From assembly GCA_034439815.1 (NCBI GenBank), contig JAWXBD010000078.1, positions 1 through 17,461 on the forward strand: DNA of 17,461 nucleotides, given 5' to 3'. Each line of letters begins with the position of its first letter. Positions within the stretch are counted from its first letter, which is position 1. Position numbers and translations under genes: made by a program. Below the pieces are notes generated by a model that worked only from the letters and a program-made list of their open reading frames with translations, searched no databases and was not told where the DNA came from. This stretch comes from JAEUIT01 sp034439815 (GTDB lineage: Bacteria; Planctomycetota; Phycisphaerae; Phycisphaerales; SM1A02). This document shows, in pieces, positions 6,757 through 13,563 of the stretch.

Positions 6757-8427
6757 TCAAGAGCCGGGCGGGGCCACGATGCCGAAGTCCGCATTTGCGA
6801 GAACAACGTCACCGAGCCGGATGCTGACGATCTTGACGCCGATCGTTGGCATGAAGATCGCGTACAGAGAATTCGCGCCGCTCGACGGCTGATACGGGAA
6901 GTCCTTGATCGTCGGGATGCCGCGTTTCGGATCGAGCCGCACGTCGACACCATCCGACTTCACCCAGATGAAACCAATTGGTGCGTACGTGTTTCCGTTG
7001 GCATCGACGAGCAGCAGCGGCGCGTCTTCGCCAGCGAGTTCGCGATTCTTGTTGAGGTCATTCCAGACATCGATGGAGCTCAGACGTCGCGTGATCGAGA
7101 GCCGCACAACGGCTGTACCTTGGGCAGCGTAGATGCCCTTGATGCGATTGGACTTCGACGCCATCTTGCCGCCGCGCTGGAACTCCTGAGATCCCGCGGT
7201 CAGCCACTGATCCACCTGCTCGATGTTCGTGAGTTCGTTGATGTTGCCGACGCCTGGTTCAATGGACGCGTCGAGGGTGATATCGCGCCGGGCAATCGTC
7301 TTGGCCTTCGGATCGAACTCCGGCGCCGCGCCGACCACCGACGGTTCACGGCCCCGCATGATCGCGTCGACCGCACGCTGATCCAGCGGACCCTCCGGAA
7401 GGGCGAGGCGGAACCGGGCGCTCTTCAGCTGCACGTACAACGGCGCCCTGTTGAAGTCGCCGAGGCCTTGCGCCGGAAACACGAAGAAGAACTTTGTCAG
7501 CTGCTGTCCGGGAACGTTCGTTGCGAAGTTGGAAATGTCATCAAACGAATAGATGTCGCGAGAGCCGCTCTCCAGCGACTGACTCCACTTCTGGGGGTAC
7601 GCGACGTTGGGCTCACGAACGTCGCCCGCAGGAAGCGTTTCGATCAAGCGCACCTGAGACGCGCCGACAGTGACGACCTGTCCGGAGTCGCCCGCCGCCT
7701 TCTCCACATCGAGCTCGGCGACCCAGGCGCCCTTCTGGCCTCCACCGAGGTCATAGTCGGGCGCGTAGAGGAGGCGGCCCACTTTCACCGAGCTCGGCGG
7801 AAGAGCGTTTCGCGCCCGCCCCTTGCTGAATGAATCACGATGCAGTGCCTGAGCGGTGTCGGCAAGCCGCGGGTACGCGACGCGCAATGGCGTTCCGACT
7901 TCCGGCGCCATCGCTCCGACTGACAGGAAGGCGAAGAAGTCCTCTGTCATGTGATGGAGCGGAACCCAGAGCTTCGCGTTATTGAAGTCAGGCTGACCCT
8001 TCGTGGCCACGGATCGCACGGATCCCTCGAACCCCATCAGCGTCGTGGTCGACTGGATGAAACCGCCGCCGATCAGGAGCATGCCGACGGTGAGAATGCC
8101 GCTGCCGAGACCGAACACGCCGCCGAACGAGAAGTTCGCCCACGAGGGGAAGTTCACGTTGTTCGGTACAAGCTTGTCACTGGCGATGCGAAGGATCAGC
8201 AGGAACACCGCGAATGGAATCAGCAGCGCGAGGCCCCATGCGTAGTTCTCCATGAAGCCCTTGTTGAGCATCAGGATCGCGAACGGCTCCCATACAGCGA
8301 AGGCGAGCGCGCCGGCGGCGACCACGCACACGAAGTGCAGGATCGCACTGAACAGTCCCTGGTTCGCCCACCAGTAGGCGATGAGCAGCGCGAGCGCGAT
8401 GAGAAGGAGGTTGAAAGCAATGAACAT
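6757..8427 (-). CDS. CvpA-like membrane protein with a large C-terminal domain
   Basis: This is a 556-residue protein with about four N-terminal membrane helices (near 2-20, 24-46, 62-82 and 98-124). The last helix region, WANFSFGGVFGLGSGILTVG, resembles the Gly-rich end of CvpA-family membrane proteins. The remaining 430 residues are soluble and look beta-rich; they begin with a stretch that includes LWVPLHHMTEDFFAFLS, and I recognise no named domain there. The frame continues 31 codons upstream to a TTG, but the ATG at 8427 has GGAGAG seven bases before it and begins directly with the first hydrophobic helix, so I chose it. The gene lies 108 bases after the PilB-like gene and 149 bases before sppA, all on the same strand. 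The CvpA assignment is moderate. The function is unknown; the domain order suggests an inner-membrane protein with a large extracytoplasmic or cytoplasmic domain. Confidence 0.7.
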   Translation of the reverse strand: MFIAFNLLLIALALLIAYWWANQGLFSAILHFVCVVAAGALAFAVWEPFAILMLNKGFMENYAWGLALLIPFAVFLLILRIASDKLVPNNVNFPSWANFSFGGVFGLGSGILTVGMLLIGGGFIQSTTTLMGFEGSVRSVATKGQPDFNNAKLWVPLHHMTEDFFAFLSVGAMAPEVGTPLRVAYPRLADTAQALHRDSFSKGRARNALPPSSVKVGRLLYAPDYDLGGGQKGAWVAELDVEKAAGDSGQVVTVGASQVRLIETLPAGDVREPNVAYPQKWSQSLESGSRDIYSFDDISNFATNVPGQQLTKFFFVFPAQGLGDFNRAPLYVQLKSARFRLALPEGPLDQRAVDAIMRGREPSVVGAAPEFDPKAKTIARRDITLDASIEPGVGNINELTNIEQVDQWLTAGSQEFQRGGKMASKSNRIKGIYAAQGTAVVRLSITRRLSSIDVWNDLNKNRELAGEDAPLLLVDANGNTYAPIGFIWVKSDGVDVRLDPKRGIPTIKDFPYQPSSGANSLYAIFMPTIGVKIVSIRLGDVVLANADFGIVAPPGS

Positions 8428-8434
8428 GGCTTGG

Positions 8435-8440
8435 CTCTCC
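8435..8440 (-). promoter_or_regulatory. Ribosome binding site deciding the CvpA-like protein start
   Basis: The minus strand reads GGAGAG, seven bases before the ATG at 8427. It argues against the upstream TTG at 8520. Confidence 0.7.
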
Positions 8441-8506
8441 GGCTGAAGGGATCTGTCTCGACGCTGCAGACGGCGGTGCAGGAGCGTCGGCACTCCGGCC
8501 CAATTA

Positions 8507-8530
8507 AATTGTCGGGTCAATTGTCGGGTC
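8507..8530. repeat. Perfect 12-bp tandem direct repeat between the PilB-like and CvpA-like genes
   Basis: The unit aattgtcgggtc occurs twice back to back, just downstream of the PilB-like stop codon. The tract from 8501 is locally AT-rich in a GC-rich setting. On the minus strand it contains TTGACC and TTTAAT, so it could hold a promoter for the CvpA-like, sppA and yraN genes, but the hexamer spacing is not convincing. Confidence 0.5.
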
Positions 8531-8535
8531 CGTTC

Positions 8536-10260
8536 TCAGGCTTTGACCGGTGCTGGTCCAGTCTTGGGTGCCGGAAACACACGGACCAGCTCATCGACCG
8601 TCGTCACACCCTCGCGCACCTTGGCCATCGCGGCCTCCTGCAGTGTCATCATCTTGCCCTCGCGCCGGGCGTATGCGTAGGTGCTCTTAAAGTCACCTTC
8701 CGCAAGCATCGAACGCATGGCATCGTCGACCATCATGACTTCGAAGCACGCGGTGAGTCCGAAGTACCCCGTCCCCTGGCATACGGGGCAATCTTCGACG
8801 CGGTTCTTGACCTGCACCTTGCCGTTCTGCCGGAATGCAGTCACGTTCTTGCCCTGCGGCGCGCCGAGCTTCTTGAGAAGGTCAGGCGTGAGCTGCAGCG
8901 GTTGACGGCACGCCTCGCACACCTTGCGAATCAGGCGCTGATGGACGACCCCGACGAGACCCTTCGATGCCTGCTTGAGATCGCCAATGGTGCGGAACCA
9001 CTCGGTGACCGCCGCACCGATCGATTCGGCAGGCACGGTGATGTAGATGAGCGGGCCGTTGAGCCCGGGAGTCGAGGCGATGCGCCCCACGTTCGCGTCG
9101 CTGATGTCGCTGACGTAGACGACGTCCGGATCGCGGCGCAGAATGGATTGCAGATTCGTCGCGTAGTCCACAGTCGGGTTCGCGGGATTGAACTGCGAGT
9201 GGTCGACGCCTTCAAGATTTAGCTCGACGACTTTCTCAAGCGTTTTGATATTGCATGTGTACGCGTCATGGCGGGCCATGAAGCTGTACGAGGTGGTCGT
9301 GATGCCTTGGCCGGGCAGCGATGAGAGCAGCACCACGCCGTGACGGCGCGCGGGTTCGGCAAGGGGCGTGAGCGCTTCCATCTGAGCCGGCAGAAGGCCG
9401 AGCGAATCGAACGACACCTGCAGCTGCTTCGCGCGGTCGAAGTCCACGCGGAGCGACTGGCCGGCGTTCGAGCCCCACACTGAGACCCGCGCGGCCGCAT
9501 CACGGGTGGGGCCCGCGACGCGGATTTCAGCGGTCTGCCGCCGTCGACGCTCGTCGAGCTGGAGCCCGGCAATCTTCTTCAGATAGTCAATCGCCTCATT
9601 GGCGGTCTGCGGAGCGAGCGGTTCGCCCTTGATGCGGACCCCGTCGATCGTGTTGAGCGGAACGAGCGGCTGCTGCGGCGCCGTCGCGACCAGGTCGAGA
9701 CGACTGACGCGGCGCTCCAGTGCAGGCGCGAGAAATCCCTCGAGCGCCATATGCACCGCGTACTCGGGCGAGTCTTTGAGCGGCATCGGATGCCCCTTGC
9801 CCGAGGCGGTCATGAACTTGAGTGTGGATTCAGCCAGATTCTTCTTCGCCTGGCGTTCCGCCATCTGCTTCTGGAAGTCGGTGGAGATGAGCTTGAACTT
9901 GTTGTTCGCCGGCACACGCTGATCGCGCCACTGCCAGTAACCCCAGAGCCCTCCGATGAGGATCAGAATCATCACGGGCCAGCCGATCCAGAAGATGGGG
10001 ATCAGCAATGCAGCGGCGATGCCCAGCGCGGCCACTGCCATGAGGATGCCATTCCACGCCACCGTCGGGAGCAGGAAGCGACGTGTGTCCGCTTCGATCT
10101 TCGCCGCCACCCACATGAACGGGATGAGTGTCGCGAGCATCAGCACCGGCTTGATGAACGAGACGAGGGTGAACACAGTTGCCTGGGCGAGCAGAGCGCC
10201 AGGGTGAACTGCCAATGCCAGCAGCGCTGGCTGGATGGGATCGGAGGAGAGGTCCATCAT
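8536..10260 (-). CDS. Membrane-anchored PilB/GspE-like protein with degenerate ATPase motifs
   Basis: This 574-residue protein is related to type II secretion/type IV pilus assembly ATPases but appears to have lost catalysis. The N-terminus has about three hydrophobic helices (residues 26-52, 66-90 and 92-109), unusual for PilB/GspE, which are normally soluble. Residues 280-520 align by motif order with the T2SE ATPase. The Walker A position reads SLPGQGITTT (314-323), with Ile320 where Lys is required. The Asp box TIEDPVE reads TLEKVVE (340-346). Walker B reads DPDVVYVSDISD (377-388), with Asp385 replacing the catalytic Glu. The His box TLHTNDA reads ITVPAES. The zinc site is kept as CEAC (448-451) and CPVCQGTGYFG (491-501). 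It lies downstream of pilT on the same strand with a 189-base spacer. It is probably a regulatory or scaffolding pseudo-ATPase. ATG at 10257 is an alternative start; no Shine-Dalgarno site is obvious. Confidence 0.85.
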   Translation of the reverse strand: MMDLSSDPIQPALLALAVHPGALLAQATVFTLVSFIKPVLMLATLIPFMWVAAKIEADTRRFLLPTVAWNGILMAVAALGIAAALLIPIFWIGWPVMILILIGGLWGYWQWRDQRVPANNKFKLISTDFQKQMAERQAKKNLAESTLKFMTASGKGHPMPLKDSPEYAVHMALEGFLAPALERRVSRLDLVATAPQQPLVPLNTIDGVRIKGEPLAPQTANEAIDYLKKIAGLQLDERRRRQTAEIRVAGPTRDAAARVSVWGSNAGQSLRVDFDRAKQLQVSFDSLGLLPAQMEALTPLAEPARRHGVVLLSSLPGQGITTTSYSFMARHDAYTCNIKTLEKVVELNLEGVDHSQFNPANPTVDYATNLQSILRRDPDVVYVSDISDANVGRIASTPGLNGPLIYITVPAESIGAAVTEWFRTIGDLKQASKGLVGVVHQRLIRKVCEACRQPLQLTPDLLKKLGAPQGKNVTAFRQNGKVQVKNRVEDCPVCQGTGYFGLTACFEVMMVDDAMRSMLAEGDFKSTYAYARREGKMMTLQEAAMAKVREGVTTVDELVRVFPAPKTGPAPVKA

Positions 10261-10382
10261 CGTGGTGGCATCGGCTGAGGCATCAGGAGAGCCGTGAACG
10301 ACGGCCCGCGCGCCGGTGAGAATGAATGGAGGGGCGACCGGCGCGATGCCACTCGTAGAAGCTCGTCCCGGCCCCCCGCAAC

Positions 10383-10434
10383 GTCAGAGCGTGGCGTCAG
10401 GGCCGTGGGTCAGGGCCGTTGGTCAGGGCGGGGG
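10383..10434. repeat. Four imperfect 13-bp tandem repeats between pilT and the PilB-like gene
   Basis: Four units starting gtcag (10383, 10396, 10409, 10422) follow each other exactly 13 bases apart; the middle two, gtcagggccgtgg and gtcagggccgttg, differ at one position. They begin 122 bases upstream of the PilB-like start and end 15 bases downstream of the pilT stop. The 13-base period is not a multiple of three and the tract is non-coding. Confidence 0.75.
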
Positions 10435-10449
10435 GAGGAGAGTCGTCAC

Positions 10450-11565
10450 TCAGGAGATGCCCTTGAGGCGCATCTTGAGCTCCTCAGGTTTCGGCGTCGC
10501 TTCAAGGGCGACTTTCGCGTGAATGTATTCCCCCTCCACCAGCTTCACAAGGCTGGAGGTGAAGTCAATCATGCCTTCTTCGTGGCTCTGTTTGATGATG
10601 TCGAGCAATTCGCCTTCCCGACCCTCGAGGATGTACTTCTGCACACCGGGGGTGTTGCGCAGAATCTCAAGCGCAGGCATGCGGGCGATATGTTCGTGCA
10701 GCGTCGGGAGCAGCTTTTGATAGACGATCGCACGCAGGTTGTACGCAAGCAGCTTGCGGATCTGCTCGCGCTCGCCCTCCGGGAACAAGTCATAGATACG
10801 ACCAAATGTTTGCCAGGCGCTGGAGGCGTGAATCGTTCCAAACACCAGGTGGCCGGTTTCGGAAGCGCGGATCGCAGCTTCAAACGTTTCGTAGTCGCGC
10901 ATCTCACCGACGAGCACGACGTCAGGGTTCTCACGAACGAGCGCCCGCAGCGCCTCATTGAAGCTCACACAGTCGATGCCGACTTCGCGCTGGTTGATCG
11001 TCGCCTTGACATCTTGAAAGATGTATTCGATCGGATCTTCGATTGTGACGATGTGGACGGGCTTGCGCTCGTTGATGTACTGGAGCATCGCCGCGATCGA
11101 CGTCGACTTGCCGGAGCCGGTCACACCCGAAAAGAGGATGAGACCTTGCGCGCTCATCGCCACCTCGCCGAGGGACTTCGGCAGATACAGATCCTCGAAT
11201 CGCTTGATGTTGCTCGTGATGAGACGCGCCGCGATCGACGGCTTGCCGCGGGCCATGAACAAATTCACGCGGAAACGGTTCCGATCGTCATAGTCGTACG
11301 CGAAGTCCATTGATCCGTGCGCGGCGAAGTGCGCGTACTGACGATCGTCGAGCACGTCCTTGGCGATCTGAAACATCAGATCGGTACTGGTCGGAGGCGT
11401 GTCGAGCTTCTTCAGCGATCCGCGCAGGCGCACCTTCGGAGCCGTCTCGCTCTTGCAGATGAGGTCGCTGCCGCCCAGACGAATGATCGCATCGAGATAG
11501 CTGCGCCAGACCTTGTCTCCCTCGCCCTCGACTGTTCCGCGGTCATGATGCACCGGCGTGGACAT
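10450..11565 (-). CDS. pilT: PilT/PilU-type type IV pilus retraction ATPase
   Basis: This is a hexameric cytoplasmic ATPase of the PilT family, which powers pilus retraction and twitching motility. The 371-residue protein has all catalytic elements intact: Walker A GVTGSGKST (147-155, Lys153), Asp box TIEDPIEY (174-181), Walker B NPDVVLVGEMRD (213-224, Glu221), and the His box region ETGHLVFGTIHASSAWQ (236-252). The segment IYDLFPEGEREQIR matches the PilT C-terminal core, and the end (GMIDFTSSLVKLVEGEY) resembles PilU-like members. The frame extends 20 codons upstream to a TTG, but the ATG at 11565 gives the normal family N-terminus; no strong Shine-Dalgarno site supports either. It is divergent from guaB and probably the first gene of the minus-strand cluster leading to the degenerate PilB-like protein. 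No pilin, PilC or PilQ gene is in the window. Confidence 0.92.
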   Translation of the reverse strand: MSTPVHHDRGTVEGEGDKVWRSYLDAIIRLGGSDLICKSETAPKVRLRGSLKKLDTPPTSTDLMFQIAKDVLDDRQYAHFAAHGSMDFAYDYDDRNRFRVNLFMARGKPSIAARLITSNIKRFEDLYLPKSLGEVAMSAQGLILFSGVTGSGKSTSIAAMLQYINERKPVHIVTIEDPIEYIFQDVKATINQREVGIDCVSFNEALRALVRENPDVVLVGEMRDYETFEAAIRASETGHLVFGTIHASSAWQTFGRIYDLFPEGEREQIRKLLAYNLRAIVYQKLLPTLHEHIARMPALEILRNTPGVQKYILEGREGELLDIIKQSHEEGMIDFTSSLVKLVEGEYIHAKVALEATPKPEELKMRLKGIS

Positions 11566-11684
11566 CAGCTCAGTTCGTTCCACAGGGAATTCTCCAACTA
11601 CAAAAGCGACGGGGAGTGCCCGCAAAAGGACTGTGGGGCCCGCGCGAGGATCTGGCGCAAGGTCAACGACGCACGACGTCCGTT

Positions 11685-11702
11685 GTCATGGCCGCACATG
11701 AC
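11685..11702. promoter_or_regulatory. Operator-like inverted repeat upstream of guaB
   Basis: GTCATG and CATGAC form a perfect 6-bp inverted repeat with a 6-base spacer, an 18-base dyad of the size often bound by dimeric repressors. It lies 40 bases before the alternative guaB ATG at 11742. No known operator is recognised. Confidence 0.3.
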
Positions 11703-11730
11703 CGCAGGGCGCAAAAGCCCTGAATCGGAA

Positions 11731-11735
11731 GAAGG
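11731..11735 (+). promoter_or_regulatory. Ribosome binding site for an alternative upstream guaB start
   Basis: GAAGG sits six bases before ATG 11742. It is stronger than anything before the family-length start at 11868. It may drive an extended IMP dehydrogenase or be fortuitous. Confidence 0.4.
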
Positions 11736-11867
11736 TAACAGATGAACCGGGCTCGCGGCGCGTCCAAACCTCATTCGTTCGCGGACGGCTGCGGGTTCCT
11801 TCAATCGGTTCTCCAGGCGCTCGCGCCGTCCGTTGACAATGGTGCCCGGTCCAGCGAGACTCACTCG

Positions 11868-13355
11868 ATGGAGCACAAGATTGTCCAGGATGGCGTCACC
11901 TTTGATGACGTTCTTCTCATTCCCGCGTTGTCTTCGGTCACCCCGGATCACGCGGACACGGCGACTCGGCTCACCCGCAATATTCGCCTGAATATCCCGC
12001 TGGTCTCGGCGCCGATGGACACGGTCACCGACGCCGGCCTGGCGATCGCGCTCGCTCAGGAAGGCGGCATCGGCATCGTTCACAAGAACATGTCGCCGGC
12101 GCGCCAGGCTCGCGAGGTCGCCAAGGTCAAGCGCAGCGAAAACGGGGTAATCACCGACCCTGTCACGCTCTCACCAGACGACACGATCGGCCGCGCGTCG
12201 GCCTTGATGGCCGAGCAGAACGTTTCGGGCTTCCCCGTGACCGCGGACGGGTCGAGCAAAGGGGAGATCGTCGGGATCCTGACACGGCGCGACATGAAGT
12301 TCCTGGTGGGGCGCGAAGGCTCGGCCCGAGTCGGCGACGTCATGACGCAGATGAATCTCGTCACCGCGCCCGGTGACACCACGCTTGAAGCGGCGGAACT
12401 GCTTTTGAACCGGGCACGAGTTGAAAAGCTCCTTCTGATCGATGATCGACGCCGCCTCAAGGGGCTGATCACGATGCGCGACATCGAGAACGTGAAGAAG
12501 CACCCCAACGCCTGTCGCGACAGCCGGGGGCGCCTGCGGGTCGGGGCGGCGGTCGGCGTCCACCAGCTCGATCGGGTGCAGGCCCTCGTCGAGGCGGAAG
12601 TCGACGTCATCGTCGTGGACACCGCGCACGGTCACAGCGACAACGTGCTTCAGACGGTGGAAGCAATCCGCAAGCGATACGACATCGACATCATCGCCGG
12701 CAATGTCGGCACGGAAGCCGGAGCGCTGGCGCTCGTCAATGCCGGCGCCGACGCCGTCAAGGTCGGCATCGGACCCGGGTCCATCTGCACGACGCGCGTG
12801 GTGACGGGAGTCGGCATGCCGCAGATCACCGCGATCTTCAATGCACTCAAGGCTTGCGAGCCGCTCGGCATTCCGGTGATCGCCGACGGCGGCATCCGCC
12901 AGTCCGGCGACATTGCGAAGGCCATCGCCGCCGGCGCCTCATGCGTCATGCTCGGGTCGCTGTTTGCCGGTCTCGACGAGAGTCCCGGCGAACTCGTGCT
13001 GCACCGCGGCCGGCGCTTCAAGACGTACCGCGGGATGGGCAGCGAGGGGGCGATGGCGGCCGGCTCCGGTGACCGGTACGGCCAGGGGCAGATCAAGGAG
13101 ACGCGGAAGTTCGTGCCGGAGGGAGTCGAGGGGCGGGTCCCATATCGCGGACCGCTCGGGGATTTTGTTTATCAGATGGTCGGCGGTCTTCGAAGTGCGA
13201 TGGGGTACTGCGGCTGTCGAACGATCAGCGAATTCCAGCGGGAATCACGATTCGTGCGCGTGACGAGCGCGACCGTGATCGAGAACCATCCGCACGACAT
13301 TCAGATCACGAAGGAAAGTCCGAATTACTCGATGCTCCAGTCTGTTCAGGAGTGA
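11868..13355 (+). CDS. guaB: Inosine-5'-monophosphate dehydrogenase
   Basis: This enzyme oxidises IMP to XMP with NAD+, the committed step of guanine nucleotide synthesis, in the cytoplasm. The 495-residue product is of family length. Domains: TFDDVLLIP at 11-19; catalytic barrel parts at 20-90 and 225-480; and two CBS domains at about 95-150 and 158-212, which usually bind adenine or guanine nucleotides and tune activity. Catalytic Cys307 lies in GPGSICTTR. The phosphate-binding segment IADGGIRQSGDIAKA follows, then RGMGSEGAM, the Arg403-Tyr404 dyad in GDRYGQ, and EGVEGRVPYRG. The start at 11868 gives the usual short N-terminus before FDDVLL. However, an in-frame ATG at 11742 has the better Shine-Dalgarno site (GAAGG) and would add 42 residues, so the start is uncertain. 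The gene ends at a hairpin terminator and appears monocistronic. Confidence 0.95.
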   Translation: MEHKIVQDGVTFDDVLLIPALSSVTPDHADTATRLTRNIRLNIPLVSAPMDTVTDAGLAIALAQEGGIGIVHKNMSPARQAREVAKVKRSENGVITDPVTLSPDDTIGRASALMAEQNVSGFPVTADGSSKGEIVGILTRRDMKFLVGREGSARVGDVMTQMNLVTAPGDTTLEAAELLLNRARVEKLLLIDDRRRLKGLITMRDIENVKKHPNACRDSRGRLRVGAAVGVHQLDRVQALVEAEVDVIVVDTAHGHSDNVLQTVEAIRKRYDIDIIAGNVGTEAGALALVNAGADAVKVGIGPGSICTTRVVTGVGMPQITAIFNALKACEPLGIPVIADGGIRQSGDIAKAIAAGASCVMLGSLFAGLDESPGELVLHRGRRFKTYRGMGSEGAMAAGSGDRYGQGQIKETRKFVPEGVEGRVPYRGPLGDFVYQMVGGLRSAMGYCGCRTISEFQRESRFVRVTSATVIENHPHDIQITKESPNYSMLQSVQE

Positions 13356-13364
13356 GCGGCGGAG

Positions 13365-13384
13365 GGTCGGATCCCGACCATTTT
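13365..13384 (+). terminator. Intrinsic terminator of guaB
   Basis: GGTCGG and CCGACC form a 6-bp perfect GC-rich stem with a 3-base loop, followed by ATTTT, 10 bases after the guaB stop codon. The T-run is short but the position fits. Confidence 0.65.
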
Positions 13385-13552
13385 GCGAATCCGCGCTAGT
13401 CTCTGAGAGAGATGGGGCTGGCTCCGGTGATGCTGTGCACAACGGCTCGCGGAACTCGCACGCCATCGGACCGCATTCTGTAGCGATCCGGACGTGCGAC
13501 TCGAGCCAAAGGGCGGGGCGCGGCGGACGAGCCTCGGTCGATCATTGGATAC

Positions 13553-13557
13553 AGGAG
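13553..13557 (+). promoter_or_regulatory. Ribosome binding site deciding the secreted protein start
   Basis: AGGAG lies six bases before ATG 13564, which begins a perfect signal peptide. It rules against the 43-codon upstream extension of the frame. Confidence 0.85.
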
Positions 13558-13563
13558 CGCTAT

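Larger units (their letters stand above)
11566..11867. promoter_or_regulatory. Divergent intergenic region between pilT and guaB with inverted repeats
   Basis: This 302-base stretch separates the chosen starts of two divergent genes and must hold promoters for both. It contains an operator-like inverted repeat GTCATG-6-CATGAC at 11685-11702 and a small hairpin AGGGC-6-GCCCT at 11706-11721. It also contains a GAAGG at 11731-11735, six bases before an ATG at 11742 that is in frame with guaB. On the minus strand a weak promoter-like pair TTGCGG-17-TGTAGT precedes pilT. No strong consensus promoter for guaB is seen. Confidence 0.45.

Noticed and set aside
8428..8520. 31-codon N-terminal extension of the CvpA-like protein from a TTG
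   Set aside because: The inner ATG at 8427 has GGAGAG at proper spacing and starts directly with a membrane helix; the extension is Arg/Gln-rich and overlaps the direct repeats.
7951..9222. 423-codon plus-strand open frame opposite the CvpA-like and PilB-like genes
   Set aside because: It spans two well-supported minus-strand genes and their spacer, and its product is rich in His, Arg and Glu with no recognisable domain, as expected for an antisense shadow in GC-rich DNA.
10294..11313. 339-codon plus-strand open frame opposite pilT
   Set aside because: It is antisense to a gene with intact Walker motifs and its product has no family resemblance.
11833..11838. Perfect TTGACA -35 hexamer inside the guaB upstream region
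   Set aside because: A -10 at 17 bases would be GAGACT (poor) and transcription would start at or past the 11868 start codon, leaving no ribosome binding site.
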